DNA of 56,294 nt. Source: Oscillibacter valericigenes. GTDB lineage: Bacteria > Bacillota > Clostridia > Oscillospirales > Oscillospiraceae. Below, one piece after another: positions 24,838 through 32,230 of the stretch; position 1 is the first letter of the stretch, and each line of letters opens with the position of its first letter. The notes under the pieces were generated by a model, which was not told where the DNA came from, did not search any database, and saw nothing but the letters and a program-made list of their open reading frames with translations. The translations under genes and the position numbers were made by a program. The DNA is taken from contig NZ_JACSNX010000017.1 in the NCBI RefSeq assembly GCF_016902445.1, forward strand, positions 1-56,294, read 5' to 3'.

Positions 24838-26144
24838 GCTTCCCGCACCTCCTGCTTGATTTGGTCGATGATGGCCAGCGAACGGGCCGACAGCTCCGCG
24901 TTCTTGTTCCGCTTCCCCTTCACCCGGTGGTCCAGCGGCGGCATGATGCCGAAGTTGATGTTCATAGGCTGGAACACCGTGACGGAGGGATTGGACACAT
25001 ACAGCCCCAGGGCGCCGATGGCGGTCTCCCGGGGAAAGTCGATGGGCGGCTTGCCCTGCAGGCGCCGGGCGGTCTCCACCCCCACCAGGAAGCCGGAGGC
25101 GGCGGACTCCACGTACCCCTCCACGCCGGTCATCTGTCCGGCAAAGGAGAAGCGGGGCTGGCTTTGCAGCCGGTAGTACCGGTCCAGCAGCCGGGGGGAG
25201 TTCAGAAACGTATTCCGGTGCATGACCCCGTAGCGGAGGAACTCCGCGTCGTGGAGGGCGGGGATCATGGAGAACACCCGCCGCTGCTCCGGGAATTTCA
25301 GATGGGTCTGGAAGCCCACCAGGTTGTACACGGTGCCGTCGGCGTTGTCCCGCCGCAGCTGCACCACGGCGTAGGGCTCCTTCCCCGTGCGGGGGTCCTT
25401 GAGGCCCCGGGGTTTTAAGGGGCCGTAGCACAGCGTGTCGTGGCCCCGGCGGGCCATGACCTCCACCGGCATGCAGCCCTCGAACACCATCTTGTCCTCA
25501 AAGCCGTGGACCGGCGCCTCCTGGGCACAGGTCAGCTCCTTCCAGAAGGCGTCGTACTCCTCCTCCGTCATGGGGCAGTTGACGTAGTCCGCCGTGCCCC
25601 GGTCGTACCGGGAGCCGAACCAGGCCTTGTCCATGTCCACGCTCTCGGCGGTGACCAGGGGTGCCGCCGCGTCGTAGAAGTGCAGCGCCGTATCCGCCCC
25701 CAGCAGAGCCTGGAGCCGCTCCGCCAGGGCGTCAGAGGTCAGGGGGCCGGAGGCGATGACCACCTCCCCCTCCGGGATCTCGGTGACCTCCCCCGGCACC
25801 ACGGTGATGCGGGGATGGCTGCGGATCTGCTCCGTGACCATGCGGGCGAAGCCGTGGCGGTCCACCGCCAGAGCGCCGCCGGCCTCCACCCGGGTGGCGT
25901 CGGCGCACTGGAGGATCAGGGAGCCCAGCCGCCGCAGCTCTTCTTTCAGGAGGCCCACGGCGTTTTCCAGCTGGTCGCTCCGCAGGGAGTTGGAGCAGCA
26001 CAGCTCCGCGAAATATTCGGTCTCATGGGCGGGGGTCTTTTTCTCCGGCTTCATCTCCCGGAGGGTGACGTCGATGCCCCGCTGGGCCAGCTGCCAAGCG
26101 GCCTCTGATCCGGCCAGGCCGGCGCCGATGACTGTTACATGCAT
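24834..26144 (-). CDS. trmFO: tRNA m5U54 methyltransferase TrmFO (folate/FAD-dependent)
   Basis: The 436-residue flavoenzyme methylates U54 in the T-loop of tRNA using methylenetetrahydrofolate and FADH2. The FAD loop GAGLAGSE is at 7-14, the LCCSNSLRS block with catalytic-area cysteines at 49-50, and FEGCMPVEVMARRG near 220-235. The family signature near the C-terminus, FQPMNINFGIMPPL, is present. In many Firmicutes trmFO follows topA; here topA is 1.4 kb upstream, separated by the repeat region and the XRE pair, which looks like an insertion into that order. AAAGGAT lies before the start. Confidence 0.94.
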   Translation of the reverse strand: MHVTVIGAGLAGSEAAWQLAQRGIDVTLREMKPEKKTPAHETEYFAELCCSNSLRSDQLENAVGLLKEELRRLGSLILQCADATRVEAGGALAVDRHGFARMVTEQIRSHPRITVVPGEVTEIPEGEVVIASGPLTSDALAERLQALLGADTALHFYDAAAPLVTAESVDMDKAWFGSRYDRGTADYVNCPMTEEEYDAFWKELTCAQEAPVHGFEDKMVFEGCMPVEVMARRGHDTLCYGPLKPRGLKDPRTGKEPYAVVQLRRDNADGTVYNLVGFQTHLKFPEQRRVFSMIPALHDAEFLRYGVMHRNTFLNSPRLLDRYYRLQSQPRFSFAGQMTGVEGYVESAASGFLVGVETARRLQGKPPIDFPRETAIGALGLYVSNPSVTVFQPMNINFGIMPPLDHRVKGKRNKNAELSARSLAIIDQIKQEVREA

Positions 26145-26174
26145 AGTTTGGATCCTTTATCTATCGTTGGTTGA

Positions 26175-26432
26175 TGGGGGGCGTCCCATGGGACGGGGAG
26201 TTTGCTGGATACACCCGACAGTGGGTGTGGTGGGGCCGCCGAACGGCGGCCAGGGGGATTCCTGCTCCCGCAGGGGGCCGTTTCCACGGGGGATGCGCCC
26301 CCCATTCTCTTTTTGGTCTTGCCCAAAAAGAGAACGCGCCGCGCCCGGTGTAAGAGAAAAAGGCGCTTTGGCCGCAACTTTGCACGTGCGTGCAAAGTTG
26401 CTGTACGGGGGTCGGCGTGAGAGGGTGCCTGC
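26175..26432 (+). repeat. Intergenic structured repeat, copy A
   Basis: Related in sequence to copies at 26768-26963 (inverted) and 56156-56294. In order: palindrome CGTCCCATGGGACG (26182-26195), hairpin GGCCGCCG/CGGCGGCC, CTGCTCCCGCAGGGGG, GATGCGCCCCCCA, a 12-bp stem-loop (26305-26316 with 26323-26334), a G/C block, and a second perfect 12-bp stem-loop (26374-26385 with 26390-26401). It ends in GGGGGTCGGCGT. Stem bases differ between copies in compensated pairs. Orientation is arbitrary. Confidence 0.85.
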
Positions 26433-26767
26433 GTGTTTGCGAGGACTGGACTACGGGCGCGGCGGGGCGCGGTGCAGACTTGGTGGTTGATTCCCGCGGC
26501 GCGGTGCATCTTGGGTCGGGGTGCAAGGACGCATTTGACCCGTTCCTCTTTCCGCGCGTTCCGCTTCGCTACGCGCTGCCCTGGCGGGCGTAGGAGCTGC
26601 TGCATTGGCCCATGCTGCAACTTTCATCAACCACCGGCCAGCGGCAGCGAAAAGAGAAGCAACTCAATGCGATGACCACCCCGACGAGGTCGGCACCATC
26701 CGCCACGGGACGGCAGTATCGACCTGGCAGAAGGCCCAGGCGTGCCCGAAGGCCAGGCAAAATCGGA
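26433..26767. other. Non-coding spacer between inverted repeat copies
   Basis: No convincing gene is seen: open frames are short, lack ribosome sites and show no domain. Short words recur (GGTGGTTGAT near 26481, ATCAACCACC near 26627), which may be further arms of the repeat. It may be a degraded insertion. Confidence 0.5.
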
Positions 26768-26963
26768 GCAGGCACCGATACGCCGACCCCCGTCGCGCTC
26801 GGAGGGCCACTGCACCGGAGCGCGCCTAGCGCCCTTTTCTTTTGGACCGTGCACGGCCCGTTTTCTTTTCGGGCAAGACCGAAAAGAAAATGGGGGGTGC
26901 ATCCTGGCTGGACAAGCCCCCCTGCGGGAGCAGAGACCCGGTGGCCGCCGTCCGGCGGCCCGT
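26768..26963 (-). repeat. Intergenic structured repeat, copy B (inverted)
   Basis: Read on the minus strand it follows copy A block by block: GGCCGCCG/CGGCGGCC hairpin, CTGCTCCCGCAGGGGG, GATGCACCCCCCA, a 12-bp stem-loop (plus positions 26861-26872 with 26879-26890) whose six-base loop is identical to that of copy A, then a second hairpin with a different sequence (CGCGCTC/GAGCGCG) and GGGGGTCGGCGT. It ends 6 bases after the XRE stop codon and could serve as its terminator. Confidence 0.85.
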
Positions 26964-26969
26964 ATCACC

Positions 26970-27182
26970 TTAACCCCTCTGGTCGCTGCGTCCCAGTAGA
27001 TAATCGGTAGTAACGCCGAAGTAGTCCGCCATTTTCATCAACCCCGGTACATCGGGGTAATGCCCACCGCCCTCATAATTCTGATATTGGCGGGAACCGA
27101 CCTCAAAGATGGCGGCCATCTGCACTTGTGTTTTGCCAGACTCTTTGCGCAGCTGTCGAATCCGTTGTGCAAAAGTTTCCAT
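26970..27182 (-). CDS. XRE-family helix-turn-helix repressor
   Basis: The 70-residue protein is a single Cro/C1-type HTH: FAQRIRQLRKESGKTQVQMA, then EVGSRQYQNYEGG and YFGVTTDYLLGR. It should bind DNA as a dimer; the palindrome in the promoter region between it and the divergent small gene (27202-27240) is the obvious operator. Its codons are less GC-rich than those of neighbouring genes, and the upstream spacer is strongly AT-rich, which suggests arrival by transfer. There is no partner domain such as a protease or toxin. Confidence 0.85.
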   Translation of the reverse strand: METFAQRIRQLRKESGKTQVQMAAIFEVGSRQYQNYEGGGHYPDVPGLMKMADYFGVTTDYLLGRSDQRG

Positions 27183-27192
27183 GCTTTACCTC

Positions 27193-27240
27193 TTGACTTG
27201 TAATTAAATTTCGTGTATATTGAAAACACGAAATTAAATT
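27193..27240. promoter_or_regulatory. Divergent promoter with palindromic operator
   Basis: Plus-strand TTGACT (27193-27198) and TATATT (27216-27221), 17 bp apart, face the small protein gene. The inverted repeat AATTTCGTG-N11-CACGAAATT, extended to 14-bp arms with one mismatch (27202-27215 and 27227-27240), flanks the -10 box. It is a likely binding site of the adjacent XRE protein. Confidence 0.7.
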
Positions 27241-27262
27241 ACGATATCGGAGATGATAAATT

Positions 27263-27532
27263 ATGACCGACCCTCTGGACATTCTCTTCGAGGACCTCCT
27301 GGACCACCTGGACGAAAACCTCCCCAGCGCCTGCTGGCCGCTCTGCCAGCAGGAAAGCCGCCTGGAGAACGCCCTCCTGGCCTCCCTGACCCCGGAACAG
27401 GTCGAACTGCTGGAGGCCTATCAGGCCGCCGCGTGGCGCCATACAAAGCAGGAAGAGCGCTTTCTCTTCCGCTCCGGCTTCCGCCTGGCCCGGGAGCTGT
27501 CACTCCTCCCCGGCGGGCTTCTTCGCCTTTGA
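27263..27532 (+). CDS. Small uncharacterised protein (DUF6809-like)
   Basis: The 89-residue, acidic, helical protein begins MTDPLDILFEDLLDHLDENL and has LENALLASLTPEQVELLEAYQAA and FRSGFRLAREL. This resembles small Clostridia proteins (DUF6809 type) often found beside XRE regulators; the match is by eye. Its role is unknown. It is transcribed from the operator-bearing promoter shared with the XRE gene, and its last 33 bases overlap the end of topA tail to tail. The ribosome site is weak (GGAGATGATAAATT). Confidence 0.6.
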   Translation: MTDPLDILFEDLLDHLDENLPSACWPLCQQESRLENALLASLTPEQVELLEAYQAAAWRHTKQEERFLFRSGFRLARELSLLPGGLLRL

Positions 27533-29920
27533 CGCCACTGTCTTTTTGGCAGCGGCCTTTTTTGTCGTGGTCTTGGACACCGTTTTGGCCGTGGTCTCCT
27601 TCTTGGCCGTCGTCTTCTTTGCGGCGGTCTTGGACGCTGCCGGCTTCTTGGCGGCGGTCTTTTTTGCGGTGGTCTTGGCGGTGCCCGCCTTCTTGGCCGC
27701 GGCAGCCCGCTTGGCGGGCTTTTTCTCCGCCGTCGGCTCTGCGGCCGCGGCCTCCGCGTCCTCGGCGCTGTCCGCCGTCTTCTTCCGGGGATAGCCCCGC
27801 TTCTCCTCCGGCAGGAAATTGGAGCACTCCGGATTGATGCAGAAGGGCTTCTTGAAGCCCCGGCCCGCCTTCTTGAACATGGTGTGGCCGCAGACCGGGC
27901 AGTCGTCCTTCACCGGCACGTCCCAGGTCATGAAGTCGCACTTCTGGGACTCGTCCTTGCTGTTGACGTGCTCACAGCAGTAGTAGGTGTACTGCTTGCC
28001 GGTCTTTTTGCTGTTGCCGGTGCGCTTCATCAGCCGCCCGCCGCACTTGGGGCAGCGGCCCGGCATCTCCACCACCAGAGGCATGGTGAAGGAGCACTCC
28101 GGATATCCCGGGCAGGCCAGGAAGCGGCCGAACCGGCCGGACTTCACCACCAGGTTCCGTCCGCACTCCGGGCAGATCTCCTCGCTGACCTCGTCGGGCA
28201 CTTTGATGCGGGTGCCGTCCAGGGCCTTCTCCGCATCCTGCAGGTCCTGGGCGAAGTCGCCGTAGAACTCCCGCAGCACGTCCTTCCAGGCAGTTTTCCC
28301 CTCCTCCACGGAGTCCAGCCGCTGCTCCATGTTGGCGGTGAACTTCAGGTCCGCGATGTCGGAGAACCGCTCCTTCATCAAAGCGGTCACCACCCGGCCC
28401 AGGTTGGTGATGTGGAGGTACTTGCCCTCCTTCACCACATACTCCCGGTCCAGGATGGTGGACACGGTGGGGGCGTAGGTGGAGGGCCGGCCGATGCCCT
28501 GCTCCTCCATGGCCCGGATCAGCGTGGCGTCGGTGTAGTGGGCCGGGGGCTGGGTGAAATGCTGCTCCCGGTCAAAGCCCTTCAATGTCAGGGGCTCCCC
28601 CTCCCGCAGAGCGGGCAGGGGAGATTCCTTCTCCTCTTTCTCCTCGTCCTTGCCCTCCTCATACACGGCGGTGTAGCCGGAGAACTTCAGGCTGGAGGAG
28701 CTGGCCCGGAAGCTGTGGCCCGCCGCCTCGATCTCCACGGCCACGCTGTCGTACACGGCATTGGCCATCTGGCTGGCCAGGAACCGGCTCCACACCAGGC
28801 GGTAAAGGCGGTACTGCTCACTGGTCAGGTCCTTTTTCAGCATCTCCGGCGTCCAGTTGACGTTGCTGGGGCGGATGGCCTCGTGGGCGTCCTGGGCGTT
28901 GGCCTTGGCCTTGTAGCGGTGGGTCTGGGCATAGCTGTCGCCGTAGCGGCCCACGATGAAGGTCTTGGCGGCAGCCAGGGCCTCCTCGCTGATCCGCAGG
29001 GAGTCGGTACGCATATAGGTGATGAGGCCCACGGTGCCCTCGCCCTCGATGTCCACGCCCTCGTACAGCTGCTGGGCGATGGCCATGGTCCGCCGGGGCG
29101 TCATGGCCAGCTTGCGGGATGCCTCCTGCTGCATGGTGGAGGTAGTGAAGGGCGGAGAGGGGCTGCGCTGCTTGTCCGTGCGCTTCACGGTCTTGACGGA
29201 GAAGGGGGCCTGCTCCGTCTCCCGGACCACGGCGTCCACGTCCTCCGCCGACTTCAGCTCCGCCTTCTTGCCGTCCTTCCCATGATAGCGGGCGGCGAAG
29301 GGGAGCTTTTTCACATCGTCGCCAGTCAGGCTGGCGTCCAGGGTCCAGTACTCCTCGGGCTTGAACTCCTCGATCTCCCGGTCCCGGTCGTCCACCATCC
29401 GGGTGGCCACGGACTGGACCCGCCCGGCGGACAGGCCCCGGCGGATCTTCTTCCACAGCAGGGGCGAGAGCTCATAGCCCACGATCCGGTCCAGGATGCG
29501 CCGGGCCTGCTGGGCGTCCACCAGCTTCTGGTCGATGTCCCGGGGCTCCTGGATGCTCTCCTGGACCACCTTTTTCGTGATCTCGTTGAAGGTGACCCGC
29601 CGGGTCTTCTCGTCCGGCAGGTCCAGCAGCTGCTTCAGGTGCCAGGAGATGGCCTCCCCCTCCCGGTCCGGGTCGGTGGCAAGGTAGACCATGTCCGCGC
29701 CCTTGGCGGACTTCTTCAGGTCGGCGATGATGTCCTCCTTGCCCTTGATGGGCTTGTAGACCGGCTCGAAGTCGTGCTCCAGGTCCACGCCCAGGGTGCT
29801 CTTGGGCAGGTCCCGCAGGTGGCCCATGCAGGCCTTCACGGTAAAATCCTTGCCCAGGTATTTTCCGATGGTTTTGGCCTTCGCGGGAGACTCCACGATG
29901 ACCAGGCTGTGTTTTGCCAT
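27500..29920 (-). CDS. topA: DNA topoisomerase I with lysine/alanine-rich tail
   Basis: The 806-residue type IA topoisomerase relaxes negative supercoils. It starts with the Toprim domain (VIVESPAKAKTI, with ATDPDREGEAI near 82-92). The active tyrosine lies in GLITYMRTDSLR near residue 302. Three C4 zinc ribbons lie from about 580 to 700 (CPECGRNLV, CPKCGGRLM, CPVCGHTMF). The last 100 or so residues are a low-complexity Lys/Ala/Thr tail like that of histone H1. Many TopA proteins have basic ends, but this one is long. It is 34 bases downstream of dprA, a common Firmicutes order. Confidence 0.95.
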   Translation of the reverse strand: MAKHSLVIVESPAKAKTIGKYLGKDFTVKACMGHLRDLPKSTLGVDLEHDFEPVYKPIKGKEDIIADLKKSAKGADMVYLATDPDREGEAISWHLKQLLDLPDEKTRRVTFNEITKKVVQESIQEPRDIDQKLVDAQQARRILDRIVGYELSPLLWKKIRRGLSAGRVQSVATRMVDDRDREIEEFKPEEYWTLDASLTGDDVKKLPFAARYHGKDGKKAELKSAEDVDAVVRETEQAPFSVKTVKRTDKQRSPSPPFTTSTMQQEASRKLAMTPRRTMAIAQQLYEGVDIEGEGTVGLITYMRTDSLRISEEALAAAKTFIVGRYGDSYAQTHRYKAKANAQDAHEAIRPSNVNWTPEMLKKDLTSEQYRLYRLVWSRFLASQMANAVYDSVAVEIEAAGHSFRASSSSLKFSGYTAVYEEGKDEEKEEKESPLPALREGEPLTLKGFDREQHFTQPPAHYTDATLIRAMEEQGIGRPSTYAPTVSTILDREYVVKEGKYLHITNLGRVVTALMKERFSDIADLKFTANMEQRLDSVEEGKTAWKDVLREFYGDFAQDLQDAEKALDGTRIKVPDEVSEEICPECGRNLVVKSGRFGRFLACPGYPECSFTMPLVVEMPGRCPKCGGRLMKRTGNSKKTGKQYTYYCCEHVNSKDESQKCDFMTWDVPVKDDCPVCGHTMFKKAGRGFKKPFCINPECSNFLPEEKRGYPRKKTADSAEDAEAAAAEPTAEKKPAKRAAAAKKAGTAKTTAKKTAAKKPAASKTAAKKTTAKKETTAKTVSKTTTKKAAAKKTVASKAKKPAGEE

Positions 29921-29954
29921 AGTTACCTCCAGGCGCCCGGGATCGGGCGCGTGT

Positions 29955-31139
29955 TTATTCCGTCAAATTCACCGCGCGGGCATACCGCTTGCCGCTGTGC
30001 TGGGTCACCAGATGCTCGATCTCCAGCACCGTCAAAGCCGACAATACCCGCCGGGTGGGGATGTCCGTCAGCTCGATCAGATCGTCCACCAGCATGGGCT
30101 CCTCCGTCAGGGCCCGCAGCAGGCAGATCTGGTCGTCCGTCAGGCTGTAGTCGTTGTGGGAAAGGCTCACCGACGGGGGCACGGGCTTGGGCTCCGTCTT
30201 CTGCCGGGCCTGGTAGCCCAGCACGGCCGGCGTCTCCCTGGCTCCCTCCCGGCGCAGCTTGTCCGGGAACCGGGGCTCGTATTCCCCCAGGATGTCCCAG
30301 GCGTCGGACACCAGCCCGGCGCCGTCCCGGATCAGGCGGTTGCAGCCCACGCTGGCGGGAGCGTCGATGGGACCGGGGACGGCGAACACGTCCCGCCCCT
30401 GCTCCAGGGCGGTGCCCGCCGTGATGAGGGCGCCGCTGCGCGCCGGTGCCTCCACCACCAGAGTGCCCAGGCACAGGCCGGACATGATGCGGTTGCGCAC
30501 CGGGAAGTGCTTCGCCTCCGGCGGCGTGCCCGGCGGGTACTCGCTGATCAGCGCGCCGGCGGCCGCCACGTCCTCATATAGATATTGATTTTCCGGGGGA
30601 TAGACCACATCCAGGCCGTTGCCCAGCACCGCCGTCACGGTGCCGCCTGCCCGGAGGGCGCCCCGCAGGGCCGCGGAGTCCACGCCCCGGGCCAGGCCGC
30701 TGACCACCACGGCCCCGCCGGCGGCCAGGCCGTAGCCCAGCTTTTCCGCGCAGGAGACGCCGTAGGGCGTGCAGTCCCGGGTGCCCACCACGGCGATGGA
30801 CGCCTCGTCGTCAAAGGCCGGCAGGCGGCCCCGGACGTACAGCAGGCAGGGCGGGTCGTAGATGTTCCGCAGCCGGTTGGGATATCCCGCGTCCTGGATG
30901 GTGAGGAGGTCCAGGTCCAGCCGCTGGCAGTCCGCCAGGATCCGGTCCGCGCCGGAGCAGTCCTTATCCTCCAGCAGCTTCGCCTGCTCCCGGGTGATGC
31001 CCTCGGTCAGCAGCACCTCCTCCGGGTCGGCGTAGTACACGTCCTCCGGCGTGGGGAAATGGCGCAGCAGCGCCAGCCGGGTCTGGTTCGTCAGCCCCGG
31101 CAGCTCCGTCAGCCACAGCCAGTATTTCAGCGCGGACAT
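29955..31139 (-). CDS. dprA: DNA-processing protein DprA
   Basis: The 394-residue protein loads RecA on single-stranded DNA taken up during transformation. The Rossmann-like core shows AVVGTRDCTPYG, VVSGLARGVDSAA and FPVRNRIMSGL; a HhH/SAM-like start precedes it and a winged helix (about 325-390) follows. The ATG at 31139 follows GGAGG by eight bases; a GTG two codons upstream is open. It is 13 bases downstream of the SpoU methyltransferase and is followed by topA. Confidence 0.93.
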   Translation of the reverse strand: MSALKYWLWLTELPGLTNQTRLALLRHFPTPEDVYYADPEEVLLTEGITREQAKLLEDKDCSGADRILADCQRLDLDLLTIQDAGYPNRLRNIYDPPCLLYVRGRLPAFDDEASIAVVGTRDCTPYGVSCAEKLGYGLAAGGAVVVSGLARGVDSAALRGALRAGGTVTAVLGNGLDVVYPPENQYLYEDVAAAGALISEYPPGTPPEAKHFPVRNRIMSGLCLGTLVVEAPARSGALITAGTALEQGRDVFAVPGPIDAPASVGCNRLIRDGAGLVSDAWDILGEYEPRFPDKLRREGARETPAVLGYQARQKTEPKPVPPSVSLSHNDYSLTDDQICLLRALTEEPMLVDDLIELTDIPTRRVLSALTVLEIEHLVTQHSGKRYARAVNLTE

Positions 31140-31152
31140 GGGCACTCCCTCC

Positions 31153-31914
31153 TCAGTCGTCTCTCGCCGCCTCCCACAGCAGCACGGCCGCCGCCGCGGC
31201 GGCGTTCAGGGACTCGCAGTGGTCGCTCATGGGAATCTTCACTGTCAGATCACAGGCCTCCAGCACTTCCGCCGAAAGGCCCTTGCCCTCGCTGCCGATG
31301 GCCACGGCGCAGCGGGCGAAGTCCGCCCGCCGCACGTCCACCGTGTCCGCCCGGAGGGCGGCGCCGTACAGGGGCAGGCCGCTCTTCGTCAGCAGGCCCC
31401 GCAGCACAGACAGCGTACAGGCCCACACCGGGCAGCGGAACACCGCCCCCATGGAGGCCCGGACGGTCTTTGGATTGTACAGGTCCGCGCAGGCGTTCAC
31501 CAGGAACAGCCCGTCGGCGTGGAAGGCGTCCGCCGTCCGCAGGATCGTCCCCACGTTCCCCGGGTCCTGGACCCCGTCCAGCACCGCGTACCGGCGGCCC
31601 TCCAGCGTCTCCGGAAGGGCCTGGTCCGGCAGGCCGCAGACGGCGAGGACGCCCTGAGGCGTCTGGGCCGGGGAGATCGACTTCATCAGGTCCGGCGGCA
31701 CCTGGACGCAGCGCACCGCCTCCGGCAGCACCGGCAGGGCAGACGGATCCGTGCACACCACGGTGTGGAGGTCCGCCCCCCAGAGCAATGCCTCCTCCAG
31801 CAGCTTGGGGCTGTCGCAGAGGAACTCCCCGCAGCTGCGGCGATAAGAAGCGGAGGCCGCCAGCTTCCGGAGGTGGGTACACAGCGGATTGGTCCGGCTG
31901 GTGATGGTCTCCAT
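31153..31914 (-). CDS. TrmH/SpoU-family RNA 2'-O-methyltransferase
   Basis: The 253-residue SPOUT enzyme has an N-terminal substrate-binding domain (about 1-95) and the knot domain with all three motifs: VQDPGNVGTILRTADAF (motif 1), AIGSEGKGL (motif 2) and IPMSDHCESLNAAAAAAVLL (motif 3). It probably 2'-O-methylates 23S rRNA or tRNA; the target is unknown. The ATG at 31914 follows GGAGAGGAGG, and the upstream ATG at 31941 lacks a site. It heads the operon with dprA and topA. Confidence 0.9.
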   Translation of the reverse strand: METITSRTNPLCTHLRKLAASASYRRSCGEFLCDSPKLLEEALLWGADLHTVVCTDPSALPVLPEAVRCVQVPPDLMKSISPAQTPQGVLAVCGLPDQALPETLEGRRYAVLDGVQDPGNVGTILRTADAFHADGLFLVNACADLYNPKTVRASMGAVFRCPVWACTLSVLRGLLTKSGLPLYGAALRADTVDVRRADFARCAVAIGSEGKGLSAEVLEACDLTVKIPMSDHCESLNAAAAAAVLLWEAARDD

Positions 31915-31992
31915 AAGCGGTGCCTCCTCTCCTGTGGTCATTTCCCGGCGGAAGGATTTCCAAAAGCTCCCATCCGGTCCGATACAGAAACA

Positions 31993-32021
31993 AGTATAGC
32001 ATATGCTTCCAAAGCGTGCAA
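31993..32021 (-). promoter_or_regulatory. Promoter of the SpoU-dprA-topA operon
   Basis: Minus-strand TTGCAC and TATACT, 17 bp apart. An inverted repeat GGAAGCATATGCTATAC-like stretch overlaps the -10; GCATATGC is a perfect 8-bp palindrome. Confidence 0.72.
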
Positions 32022-32117
32022 GTCAACGACTTTTTTGCGCAGCCGCCGATTTTTCTGATCACGGAGCGGCATCCGGCAGGACAGCCCGCCGGCGGCATAT
32101 CGGATCCGCCCATGTCC

Positions 32118-32152
32118 AAAAGCAGAGCCGCCGGCTTTGCCAGCGGCTCTGC
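32118..32152 (-). terminator. Terminator of greA-lysS
   Basis: A 10-bp stem (32122-32131 with 32143-32152) is followed on the minus strand by TTTT, about 80 bases after the lysS stop. Confidence 0.8.
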
Positions 32153-32230
32153 TCTCTCATCAGCAAGGGGAGGATATCACAGCGGCCAGGCCACTCTCTC
32201 CCACAGTCTCACAGGAAATGGAAAGAAGCG

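Larger units (their letters stand above)
31915..32230. other. Gene-free spacer upstream of the SpoU gene
   Basis: It holds the SpoU-dprA-topA promoter (31993-32021), the lysS terminator (32118-32152) and, between them, about 95 bases with no recognised feature. Open frames crossing it are not coding-like. Confidence 0.6.

Noticed and set aside
26145..26969. Protein-coding genes or an insertion sequence in the 26.1-27.0 kb spacer
   Set aside because: Frames are short and disagree between repeat copies; no transposase fragment or target duplication was found.
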